64,000 nt of DNA from Pseudobdellovibrionaceae bacterium. GTDB lineage: Bacteria > Bdellovibrionota > Bdellovibrionia > Bdellovibrionales > Bdellovibrionaceae. The translations under genes were made by a program, and so were the position numbers. The first letter of the stretch is position 1; each line of letters opens with the position of its first letter. The notes beneath the pieces were generated by a model. The model was not told the origin of the DNA. It did not search any database and saw nothing but the letters and a program-made list of their open reading frames with translations. Below are positions 29,105 through 37,109 of this stretch, piece after piece. The DNA is taken from the NCBI GenBank assembly GCA_016785955.1, contig JAEUWH010000011.1:62001-126000 (forward strand), given 5' to 3'.

Positions 29105-29467
29105 TTATGGCAAACGAGCCAAATTACGTGCCTCACGTCGTTGGTAACGGCGATGATCCGCGCGACGCGATGACAGCTCACTTAATCTTTGTTCTACGAC
29201 ATATAAAGAATCGCTAATCAGCATAAAGAGATCGCGTCCTTCACGAACAACTTTTTGAGACGATCCATTCATACCGGTTTTATAAATAAATTCACATGAA
29301 AATATAGGATGACGATTCGGAGTGCGCGCCCGAATACTCTCTATATAGATATCCGCACTAGGACTATGGGCTCTGAATTTCTGAAACATTGATTCCAACT
29401 CGCTTTTAACGAATGTGTTAATTGCCTCGGACATCGCTATGTTTTTATAGTGAACTTGAATTTTCAT
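29105..29467 (-). CDS. hpf: Ribosome hibernation promoting factor (HPF/RaiA, short form)
   Basis: 120 residues, a short S30AE-domain protein: MKIQVHYKNIAMSEAINTFV with the start typical of the family, a middle SADIYIESIRAR strand, and a C-terminal Arg-rich tail (SSRRADHRRYQRREARNL). HPF binds the 30S decoding area and inactivates 70S ribosomes in resting cells; non-growing attack-phase cells would need this. AGGAGG gives a strong ribosome site. It is divergent from the NhaR-like gene across an A+T-rich spacer. Confidence 0.85.
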   Translation of the reverse strand: MKIQVHYKNIAMSEAINTFVKSELESMFQKFRAHSPSADIYIESIRARTPNRHPIFSCEFIYKTGMNGSSQKVVREGRDLFMLISDSLYVVEQRLSELSSRRADHRRYQRREARNLARLP

Positions 29468-29591
29468 TTTGCCTCCTGTGAACCCAGTTTCGCAGTTTTT
29501 TACTCATATAAAAAATATATATTTTTTATTCTTATCATTTAAATTTTAAATGTATTTACTTCTATGTTACGTTGCGCTAGCTTAAAACCAA

Positions 29592-30440
29592 ATGATTAAC
29601 TATAATCACATATATTACTTTTACGAGGTCGCCCGATTCAACAGTATCACCAAAGCCGCACAGCATCTGCGACTATCACAGCCTTCACTCAGTATCCAAA
29701 TTAAGACTTTAGAACAGCAACTGGGTTTTAAACTGATCGAAAAAAAAGGTCGTAATATTGTGCTGACAGAATGGGGCCAGCGATTGTACGCCCAAACAGC
29801 ACGATTGTTTCAAGGCACCAGCGATTTAGTTTCACGATTCAAAGAAAAAGACCACGCCAAAAACTTACGCCTTGTCGTACCGATCAGCGTAGAACCGTCA
29901 TTCCTTTTGGAAATGGTTTACCTGACTGAAAAAAAACGCAATTCTAAACTGAAAATTGAATTGAATCGTTTGACCTCATGGAGTGAAAAAGATGACGAAA
30001 TCCTTTCTAACGCCGATCTGTTGATCAGTGATCAACGAGTATCGCAATTTCGAAATTGGTCTTTGTTTGAAGAAATCAGCATGCCCGTCAATTTGTTTCA
30101 ATCACAGGTTCACAAGGTGAACGAAAACAATATTATTCTACCTGGAAAAAAAACAATCCTTCGTGATGAAACAGAAGACTACTTAAGCAGTTTACCTAAA
30201 AACGGATATCGCCCGGCCGTCGAGTCCGACTTTATATCGTCGATAGTTCGCTCGGTCATAGAGGGCTACGGCGTCGCATTCCTGCCTGTACAGTATATGC
30301 AAGAACCCATGGAACAAGGATTAGTGACTCGTTCGGGACCAAAGCGCGGTTTCTGGCAACACTCTTTGTACATATATTGGAAAAACCAAGAAGAATGGTC
30401 TACGTGGCTGAACGCCTTCTCGAAAAACATTCAACAATAA
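29592..30440 (+). CDS. NhaR-like LysR-family regulator
   Basis: 282 residues. The N-terminus (MINYNHIYYFYEVARFNSITKAAQHLRLSQPSLSIQ, quoted here only in pieces: NHIYYFYEVAR, then SITKAAQHLRLSQPSLS) is the NhaR type of LysR helix-turn-helix. The effector domain is shorter and more divergent than usual. NhaR regulates a sodium/proton antiporter in E. coli; no such gene is here. A DUF808 membrane protein gene follows 57 bases later in the same direction and may be its target. Confidence 0.85.
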   Translation: MINYNHIYYFYEVARFNSITKAAQHLRLSQPSLSIQIKTLEQQLGFKLIEKKGRNIVLTEWGQRLYAQTARLFQGTSDLVSRFKEKDHAKNLRLVVPISVEPSFLLEMVYLTEKKRNSKLKIELNRLTSWSEKDDEILSNADLLISDQRVSQFRNWSLFEEISMPVNLFQSQVHKVNENNIILPGKKTILRDETEDYLSSLPKNGYRPAVESDFISSIVRSVIEGYGVAFLPVQYMQEPMEQGLVTRSGPKRGFWQHSLYIYWKNQEEWSTWLNAFSKNIQQ

Positions 30441-30497
30441 TTCGCTTGAAGCGTTTAGAAAACCTTTCTATGATCAACTCATATAAAAAGGAAGTCT

Positions 30498-31400
30498 ATG
30501 GCTGGTTCAAGCTTGTTAACATTGATCGATGATATTGCCACAATTTTAGATGATGTTGCGGTACTGACCAAGGTCGCCGCAAAAAAAACATCTGGTGTAT
30601 TGGGCGACGACTTGGCCCTGAATGCTCAACAGGTTATCGGAGTGACCGCCGACCGAGAACTTCCCATCGTGTGGGCAGTATGCAAAGGCTCGCTGGTTAA
30701 CAAAGTCATTCTTGTCCCACTGGCACTACTCATCGCCAGCTTTGCCCCCTGGTTAATCACGCCCCTGTTGATGGTCGGCGGAGCCTACCTTTGCTTCGAA
30801 GGGTTTGAAAAAATTTGGCATTTGATTTTTCCAACAAAAGAAACGGCCCAGCACGAGGCCGAGCATCGCCAGCATTTAACAATGACTCCTGAAAAAATGC
30901 TAGAATTTGAAAAAGAAAAAATTAAAGGCGCCGTCCGCACCGATTTTATTTTGTCGGCCGAAATAATCGCCATTACTCTGGGAACGGTTCAAACATCCAC
31001 ACTCAGTATCCAAGCCGCCGTACTGACAGGAATCGCCACAATCATGACGATTGGCGTGTATGGATTTGTTGCGGTGATTGTAAAAATCGACGATATGGGA
31101 CTACACCTAGTGACGACCGGAAAAAACTCAACATTTAAAACCGCTTTAGGTAACGGTTTACTGAAGCTGGCTCCCCTGCTGATGAAGTTCTTATCTGTCG
31201 CTGGCACAGCCGCTATGTTCTTGGTTGGTGGCGGCATATTCCATCATGGAATTCCATGGCTGCATCATTTGTCCGAATCTTTAGGAGCAAATGCTTTTAT
31301 GAGCATGATCTTCGATGGTGTCGCCGGAGTTATCGTGGGCTTACTTTGCTTTCTCGCTGTTTCAATGATTCATAAAGTAAAAAAAGCGAAAGTCGCTTAG
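30498..31400 (+). CDS. DUF808/YedI membrane protein
   Basis: 300 residues of the DUF808 (YedI) family: [21 protein letters not shown] at the N-terminus, [17 protein letters not shown], and about six membrane segments (about 75-105, 155-185, 190-215, 228-255 and 275-295). A charged loop with GFEKIWH lies between. The function of the family is unknown. AAAAGGAAG lies before the ATG. The gene is followed by the c-di-GMP RNA region. Confidence 0.88.
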   Translation: MAGSSLLTLIDDIATILDDVAVLTKVAAKKTSGVLGDDLALNAQQVIGVTADRELPIVWAVCKGSLVNKVILVPLALLIASFAPWLITPLLMVGGAYLCFEGFEKIWHLIFPTKETAQHEAEHRQHLTMTPEKMLEFEKEKIKGAVRTDFILSAEIIAITLGTVQTSTLSIQAAVLTGIATIMTIGVYGFVAVIVKIDDMGLHLVTTGKNSTFKTALGNGLLKLAPLLMKFLSVAGTAAMFLVGGGIFHHGIPWLHHLSESLGANAFMSMIFDGVAGVIVGLLCFLAVSMIHKVKKAKVA

Positions 31401-31705
31401 GGATCGATTTCAAATAGTCGCCCCCCTCTGTCCTTAATTTCTTTCGCTTTAATCAGCTCTCCCTAAGCTCACTTCGAGACAGTTTTTTTTCAAAATAAAA
31501 CAAAAAAGAAATCACAGTGAAGTCTTTGTGTCGAACTTCTCAACAACTATCAACAGTTTTATCAGAATGATACAACTTATTGAAAAGATTGGATTTTTAC
31601 AAAAACATCTTCTAGACTAAGATCATATCCAGCATGGATGTTGGACGGATCGCAGACGGAAATTGTAGAACCATTAATTTTTTCAAAGGAGGTTTCCTTA
31701 AGGTA

Positions 31706-31929
31706 GATAAACGTTAGTTTATCCTTCCTTTGCCCAAAGGCAAACTTTACGAAAGTAACGGACGCAAAGCTAGAGGGACTACGGTGTAATAGCCTTGTCT
31801 GCCAGCTACCAAAGGTAAGAACCCGAGGGAAATTCGAGGTGTCAAATGGAAGGAAGATCATATATATTCATGGATTGGTTTCATTCCCCTTAGCCTGAAG
31901 AACATCATTGAGGATGACTTCAGGCTTTT
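31706..31929 (+). ncRNA. Stand-alone c-di-GMP-I (GEMM) riboswitch RNA
   Basis: The GEMM-I marks are exact: P1 CCTTTG (31727-31732) pairs with CAAAGG (31810-31815); GGCAAAC (31739-31745); a TTAC-GAAA-GTAA hairpin with a GNRA loop; GGACGCAAAGC (31760-31770); then a P3-type region ending GCCAGCTACC. A perfect GATAAAC/GTTTATC hairpin (31706-31723) stands immediately 5'. The transcript ends at a terminator (31892-31929). The next gene is on the other strand, so no gene is controlled in cis. This matches the organisation of the very abundant attack-phase riboswitch RNA reported in B. bacteriovorus (merRNA), which may store c-di-GMP. Class is certain; the trans role is inferred. Confidence 0.9.
31892..31929 (+). 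terminator. Terminator of the c-di-GMP RNA
   Basis: AGCCTGAAG (31892-31900) pairs with CTTCAGGCT (31918-31926), with an inner CATC/GATG pairing, followed by TTTTA. It may also end the opposing gene at 31948. Confidence 0.8.
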
Positions 31930-31947
31930 ACTTTTCTCTCAAAAATT

Positions 31948-32928
31948 TTAGTTATGAATATCGGAAGTCCGCAAAAATATATACTTAGGCGGAGTCTCGT
32001 GCTCGCCCACTTGTTTTAAAAATTTCAACACCGGCATCGACAAAGCCTCAGACGTTCGTTCTATCATGATGACACCGCGATTGGGAAGTGTGGGCGTGTG
32101 AATCTTGATTCCGGTCGCATGTTTTTTTAGCCATGTCTCTAGGGGCACAGAGGGCTTTTCTAAAGAGTCCTTCACCATAAAATTCATTCCATAAATATAC
32201 AGCCTGGCCCCAGGCTCGGCCCGGGACAGCGCCTTAAACAAAACGTCAGAAACTTTTTTCGTATAAGAAAACACTCCAAAAAATGAAGATGCCAGTTTGT
32301 ACCGCGGTATTTCTTCGTCCGGAATGTCCTCAAACAATCGATCCTTCATCAGTTTCATTTTATCTGTTTCCGGGATCACGCGTCTGACTTTGTAGGTGAT
32401 CCCAACAGAATTTGGCTTCAGTTGAAACGGCCGCTCGGCCAATCGATACATCATTTCAAGGTCACGGTCGCTGGCCCCCCTCAGGCGATCTTTCAATGCG
32501 TCCTCGGCATGCTCCAAACGTGTCCAGCCTTGCTGTTCGCGAAGGTTTAGACTGCTGAACATGATCTGAGCGCGCATTTTAAATTCTACATCCAGGTCAC
32601 GGCCAGAACCATAAATAGACTCCAGTGCGCCACCGTCTCCGGTTCCAAAATCGATGTAAAACTCCTCGGGCCGCAGCTGGAAAAGATCACGAATAAATGA
32701 TTTTTGGGAAAAGACATTTCGTACAACCAATCCCCCCGCATATTCTCCAAGTATTCGACTTGTCTCAAAAGCATTTTGAAAAACCACCGGGCTGGCCTTA
32801 GCACTGTTATAAAACTCATCGCATTGTGAACCACGCCCCCACGATTCATAAGCCAATCCGTTTAATCCCACAACAAGCCATAAAAGATAAATGTAAAATC
32901 GAGTCACAACAAAATAATCTGAATGCAA
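31948..32928 (-). CDS. Exported methyltransferase-like protein
   Basis: Up to 326 residues. A hydrophobic leader (FYIYLLWLVVGLNGLAYES, about 12-30) suggests export. The core has a SAM-type glycine motif, FYIDFGTGDGGALESIYG at about 90-107, and later strands LYIYGMNF and GVIMIER that fit a class I methyltransferase. No lipobox is seen. The start is uncertain: the longest frame begins with TTG at 32928, but a GTG at 32907 gives a cleaner signal peptide; neither has a good ribosome site. With the lipoprotein at 12924 this is the second predicted extracytoplasmic methyltransferase-like protein in the window. No neighbour hints at a substrate. Confidence 0.65.
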   Translation of the reverse strand: MHSDYFVVTRFYIYLLWLVVGLNGLAYESWGRGSQCDEFYNSAKASPVVFQNAFETSRILGEYAGGLVVRNVFSQKSFIRDLFQLRPEEFYIDFGTGDGGALESIYGSGRDLDVEFKMRAQIMFSSLNLREQQGWTRLEHAEDALKDRLRGASDRDLEMMYRLAERPFQLKPNSVGITYKVRRVIPETDKMKLMKDRLFEDIPDEEIPRYKLASSFFGVFSYTKKVSDVLFKALSRAEPGARLYIYGMNFMVKDSLEKPSVPLETWLKKHATGIKIHTPTLPNRGVIMIERTSEALSMPVLKFLKQVGEHETPPKYIFLRTSDIHN

Positions 32929-32993
32929 ACTTAATGCAAAAGCCCCCCCCCAGGCCAGTTGCCATTAATTAAGACGTGTTCTTACGTGTCGTT

Positions 32994-33026
32994 GTTAATA
33001 GCTCGTTAATAGCTCGTTAATAGATC
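32994..33026. repeat. Three tandem 11-base repeats
   Basis: GTTAATAGCTC at 32994-33004 and 33005-33015, then GTTAATAGATC at 33016-33026. Confidence 0.85.
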
Positions 33027-33088
33027 TCGTCAGTGCCCAATTCGGCACCAGAAAAGCCTAATTTCGCTAACTTGTCATCGATTTGGAC

Positions 33089-33126
33089 AAATCGACCTAG
33101 ATAGGTTGGTAGTGACACAAATCGAC
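33089..33126. repeat. Copy of the CCTAGATAGG intergenic repeat
   Basis: AAATCGACCTAGATAGGTTG (33089-33108) is identical to the 20 bases at 18733-18752. Here it is followed by GTAGTGACAC and a partial second AAATCGACTAG, not by TAAGGAC. Confidence 0.65.
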
Positions 33127-33279
33127 TAGAAAACTATAGATCCATTAATGATTCCCTCAACGAGCTGAATGCAGACGATGAAGGAAACAAGAAAATGGCG
33201 GCCGTTTTTCAGTTGTTCCCGCCTCTGAATTAGCACCGATCGTTGCAGCGATGGTGACTGCTCTTAAGTAAAAGCGGGA

Positions 33280-34983
33280 TTAGTTTTCGTTTGGGATCAG
33301 CAGACGCTGACCAACCAGAATACGAGACGAATTTCGAAGTTTATTTTTTGATTTAAAATCTTTCAAATCAACGGAATAATTCTTAGCAATTTTTTCTAAA
33401 TTCTCGCCCCGTCGAACAATATGATAAGACTTTTTCACCGTTTTACGTTTACTTCCAGCTACAGCGCGATTGTTTTTATGCATTTTTCGCTGAGTAGAAT
33501 CTTGCGAATTTTGATTCTTACTTTGACTATCTTTATTCTCATCACCTGGGGTTACACTTTCAGGCAAACGGATTTTCGCACCCACTTTCAGAACACGCCC
33601 ACGACGAATCGAGTTTAATTTCTTAAGGCTATCCACGGTCGTGTTGTATTTCATCGCGATACTGAACAATGAATCGCCAGACTGCACGATGTAAAACTTC
33701 GACAAGCCATCAACCGAAGCCATGGCCACATTCGCCGTTGCCGTAGACTCTTTTTCTTTGTAGCTGACTTTCGTCACGCGTGGTGTGCGATCTGGTACAG
33801 AAATACGCGAGCCCACACGCAAGCGCTTCTTTCTCGGGATATCATTCAGATCACGTAAGTAGGCCACGGTGGTTCGAAATTTGCGAGCAATTGTATACAA
33901 AGAATCTCCACGACGAATACGGTATTCTTGAGTATCTCCCGCATCAGCCACAAACTCCACCTTGTCTACCTTGCTATCATTCGCCGCCAGTTTTGCCGCC
34001 TCTAAAGTGCCTACAGGAATACGCAATGTTAATGCGTTATTAGACAACGTCGCGATCTCACCTTTAAATTTTGGATTTAAAGCCTTGAAGTCTTCATAGT
34101 TAAGATTCATTTTCTCGGACATGACTCTTAAGTTCAGCGGTTCCGCTAATTTCACCGTATCAAACTCGATCGGTGGTAAGTAATCAATTTCGCCAAAACC
34201 AAATTTTTCGGGATCTTTAGCAATCAATCGTGCGGCTAAGTACTTAGGAATATAATTGATGGTCTCACGGGGCAGACGCTTTTTCTTGGCGATTTCCCAA
34301 AAATCTCGTGTATCCAAACGATTCACTTCACGTTTCACTTTGCCTTCACCGACATTATACGAGGCCATGGACAAATACCAAGAACCAAACATTTGGTACA
34401 AAGCCCGAAAATAATCGGCCGCTGCTTGAGTCGCGATTTCAGGATCCCGACGTTCATCGACAAATTTGTTGATTTCCATTCCGTATCGCTTTCCTGTTCC
34501 CCGAATGAATTGCCAGTACCCAACGGCAGACGCATGGCTGGTGGCGCGGGCACTGAAGCCAGATTCAATCAACGCGATATAAAATAAATCCTCAGGCAGT
34601 TTATTGTCGCGCAATACTTTCTTCATCAATTTTTCATATCGAGCCGAACGCGCCAGATAGCGCTCCATGTGACCACGCCCCTTGCCTTGAAAATAATTAA
34701 TCCACTTTTCAACCAAGGGATTCACCTCGCTGGGAATTTCGTCGAACTCCGCCACGGTGTCTTTGGTCGGTTTATCGTCTTGTAAATGAAATGAATCAAT
34801 CGTCGGCGCCGGCGCATCCCCACCACCTGCAATATTTGTTGTCGCGGTCGTGGGACCCGCTGTGGGATCAGTCGGAATCACCGGTTTATCCAAAGATCCG
34901 GCAGTTTTGTGCGCACAACTAGTTAAAAATGCCGCACTTAAAAATAGAAGCCCGATGGCCGATAAAATGGTCCGTCCTTGCAT
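33280..34983 (-). CDS. mltD: MltD-like membrane-bound lytic transglycosylase with three LysM
   Basis: 567 residues. The lipoprotein leader ends LTSC (about residue 23). An SLT domain follows with the catalytic Glu in FYIALIESGFSARA (about 138-151), SAVGYWQFIRGTGKRYG and MASYNVGEGKV. Three LysM domains each start with an RRGD/QSGD/RRGE signature: YRIRRGDSLYTIARKF (about 350), FYIVQSGDSLFSIAMKY (about 430) and YHIVRRGENLEKIAKNY (about 520). A Lys/Gln/Asn-rich linker precedes the last. The enzyme cuts peptidoglycan glycan strands, giving 1,6-anhydro ends, anchored in the outer membrane. GAGGAAAT precedes the ATG. It lies 92 bases behind the Slt gene and the moxR-bat operon. Confidence 0.93.
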   Translation of the reverse strand: MQGRTILSAIGLLFLSAAFLTSCAHKTAGSLDKPVIPTDPTAGPTTATTNIAGGGDAPAPTIDSFHLQDDKPTKDTVAEFDEIPSEVNPLVEKWINYFQGKGRGHMERYLARSARYEKLMKKVLRDNKLPEDLFYIALIESGFSARATSHASAVGYWQFIRGTGKRYGMEINKFVDERRDPEIATQAAADYFRALYQMFGSWYLSMASYNVGEGKVKREVNRLDTRDFWEIAKKKRLPRETINYIPKYLAARLIAKDPEKFGFGEIDYLPPIEFDTVKLAEPLNLRVMSEKMNLNYEDFKALNPKFKGEIATLSNNALTLRIPVGTLEAAKLAANDSKVDKVEFVADAGDTQEYRIRRGDSLYTIARKFRTTVAYLRDLNDIPRKKRLRVGSRISVPDRTPRVTKVSYKEKESTATANVAMASVDGLSKFYIVQSGDSLFSIAMKYNTTVDSLKKLNSIRRGRVLKVGAKIRLPESVTPGDENKDSQSKNQNSQDSTQRKMHKNNRAVAGSKRKTVKKSYHIVRRGENLEKIAKNYSVDLKDFKSKNKLRNSSRILVGQRLLIPNEN

Positions 34984-35074
34984 GATATTTCCTCTTTACT
35001 GACTGTTTTACTGACTTTAGATTAACAAATCTCGGAGTCATTACAATGCGCGAATTATCCTAATTGATAGAGTA

Positions 35075-37108
35075 TTATTTTAAAAGAAAATCTCGCCAAA
35101 AGTCAGGTCTATATTGAATTTCGCCCTTATCTATTAGTTCATACATTAGCGCGTTACGTAAAATCGACTTCACATAAGCCGTGGTCTCGGCCCAAGGCAG
35201 CTCGTCTATCCACAAATCCTCGATACCGGGAAATTCTTTATCCTCAACTATTTCAGGGATTTTTTTTGTTACATCACGCTGATTCATGAACGTCTTAATT
35301 TTATGCGGTCCCGCGTTGTACCCCGCCAAAGCCAACGGAACATGCTGGTTCAGTTCTTTGATCACTTGATGAATATAAAATACACCCATAGGTATATTCA
35401 CTTCCGGTCGATATAAATCATCAGGAAACTCGATTTTCAATTTCAAGCGTTCGGCAACTTCCATGGCCGTGGGCTGAATCATTTGCATCAATCCCGCCGC
35501 ATTCGAAGTCGACAAAGCCTTTAATCCAAACGAACTTTCCTGACGAATCAAACTTAAAATCAAATGCTCGTGCAAAGGATAGCGTTCTTTTTCTTTCAAG
35601 ATCAGTTTCACATACGACTTAGGGTAAATGTCTTTGATTGCATCGATCGAACGCACCTCACTGTAGGTTTCCAGCAGCGGCGTCACGTTCTTGACCGTCA
35701 GAGGATGCAAATCAGCCTTGGCTAACACCATCGCGATATAAAATACTTTCAATGGATTTTGTGGCCAAGAGAATCCTTGCATTTCCTGTTGAGCTTCCAA
35801 AATCCAACCCAGTTCACTGAGTTTAATAAATCGCTGCCACACCTGAGCATTCTTTCCCGTCAATGACCACGAGATTTTCGCCATCTCAATGCCCTTTGCA
35901 GGTTTTATTTTTCCTTCGTTCAACTCGGCCTTGATACGCAGCCCGTAATAGGAAAATGGAAAATCATTCGCAAACTTTTCTTTCTCTTCTTTTTCGCGAG
36001 CGTCTTTGTTGTACTGCAACGTCTTTAGCCACCAATAACGACCCGTGATATCATATTTATCTCGATCCAATTGAACCAAACGCTGAAAATATTTTTGCGC
36101 CTCGGGCATTTCCCCCATGCGCATTTGCACCATACCAGAGCGAAAAATGGCCTCTTCAAAATCGGCCGACGTGGGATAATAATTCACTACGATCTTGAAA
36201 TATTCCATCGCTTTACGATAATCGCCAATGAACTCATAGCAACGTCCCAACATCATCGAAAAATCTTTGTACAATTCAGAACTTCGAAAATGAGGCTCCA
36301 GATTTGGCGCAAGATCCGCGATTTTACGATATTCCATTTTACGGTAGAGCTGCTTAAGCGAATCCAAGATCGGCTCAATCTGCACAATCGCGCGCGCCGA
36401 ATCGGAATTTATAACTTCGTCTAAATTTAAAAGTCTTTTGTACTCGCCCGAGTTTTCTTCAGCTTTTCCGTCAATAATAATTTTACTTTTTAAACTGACA
36501 CTCAACGAAGGTTGCTGAGCATCCAGTTGCGTCTGAAACCAACGACGAACATCCGCGTTTTGATAGACTTCGTCAGTTTCCAAAAACTGCATCAAATTCT
36601 TTTTTAATTTTTCATTTTTTTTAGGATTTTTCTCAATTTCGTTGATCAGCAGCATCGAAACTTTCTGAACATTCGCCACGATCGAATTTCTCCACGGTCC
36701 TTGTTGCACATTCGCCGTGTGCTGACGAACATTATCCAACAGATTCAAGGCTATTTTTTGATCGAATTTTTCATTCATTTGTTTGTATACACAACTGGAC
36801 CAAACAGAAATAATCCACCCGGAAATTAATTTATTTTTAGCAATCAACGTCGGGCCCTTGCCCGTGCAATCTTTGTACTTCTTATCAATCTCCAGCCGTC
36901 GCCACGCCGAAAGCTGATTTTTCAATTTAGGATTTTCATAAATATTCTCGAACGTGTAGTGATGCAACGCCTTGGGGAAGCTTAACTCCACGACTTCTGC
37001 ACGCACAACAAAGCCTGATACAAGCCCCAAAACCACATAAGACACCCAATAGGTCATAAGACGGGCATCCCGAAACGCAGCGCCCGGAGGCAGTTTGCTG
37101 TTTAACAT
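35075..37108 (-). CDS. Slt70-like soluble lytic transglycosylase
   Basis: 677 residues: a signal segment (MTYWVSYVVLGLVSGFVVRA, from about residue 18), a long alpha-superhelical part with TPR-like repeats (KYYPT-type units at about 250-400), and a C-terminal SLT domain. The catalytic Glu is in LSLIRQESSFGLKAL (about 525), followed by SNAAGLMQMIQPTA and LALAGYNAGPHKI. It degrades murein from chain ends in the periplasm. The ATG at 37108 comes one base after the batD stop. A start at 37057 would give a cleaner signal peptide; I keep the coupled start but am not sure. It is the last gene of the moxR-bat transcript. Confidence 0.88.
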   Translation of the reverse strand: MLNSKLPPGAAFRDARLMTYWVSYVVLGLVSGFVVRAEVVELSFPKALHHYTFENIYENPKLKNQLSAWRRLEIDKKYKDCTGKGPTLIAKNKLISGWIISVWSSCVYKQMNEKFDQKIALNLLDNVRQHTANVQQGPWRNSIVANVQKVSMLLINEIEKNPKKNEKLKKNLMQFLETDEVYQNADVRRWFQTQLDAQQPSLSVSLKSKIIIDGKAEENSGEYKRLLNLDEVINSDSARAIVQIEPILDSLKQLYRKMEYRKIADLAPNLEPHFRSSELYKDFSMMLGRCYEFIGDYRKAMEYFKIVVNYYPTSADFEEAIFRSGMVQMRMGEMPEAQKYFQRLVQLDRDKYDITGRYWWLKTLQYNKDAREKEEKEKFANDFPFSYYGLRIKAELNEGKIKPAKGIEMAKISWSLTGKNAQVWQRFIKLSELGWILEAQQEMQGFSWPQNPLKVFYIAMVLAKADLHPLTVKNVTPLLETYSEVRSIDAIKDIYPKSYVKLILKEKERYPLHEHLILSLIRQESSFGLKALSTSNAAGLMQMIQPTAMEVAERLKLKIEFPDDLYRPEVNIPMGVFYIHQVIKELNQHVPLALAGYNAGPHKIKTFMNQRDVTKKIPEIVEDKEFPGIEDLWIDELPWAETTAYVKSILRNALMYELIDKGEIQYRPDFWRDFLLK

Positions 37109-37109
37109 T

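Larger units (their letters stand above)
31401..31947. other. 547-base intergenic region housing the c-di-GMP RNA
   Basis: No protein gene I can support. The left 300 bases should contain the RNA promoter, but I cannot identify a clear box pair. The rest is the riboswitch and its terminator. A 15-codon frame (31846-31893) lies after the aptamer without a ribosome site. Confidence 0.7.
32929..33279. other. 351-base intergenic region with repeats and a possible gene relic
   Basis: It holds a tandem 11-base repeat (32994-33026), a copy of the intergenic repeat (33089-33111), and a stretch at about 33140-33270 that reads as a short protein in two frames (SINDSLNELNADDEGNKK, then SELAPIVAAMVTALK before a stop), as if frameshifted. 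There is no intact gene. Confidence 0.5.

Noticed and set aside
31577-31861. 94-codon open frame antisense to the c-di-GMP RNA
   Set aside because: It covers the conserved riboswitch core, which explains the sequence better; no start signals.
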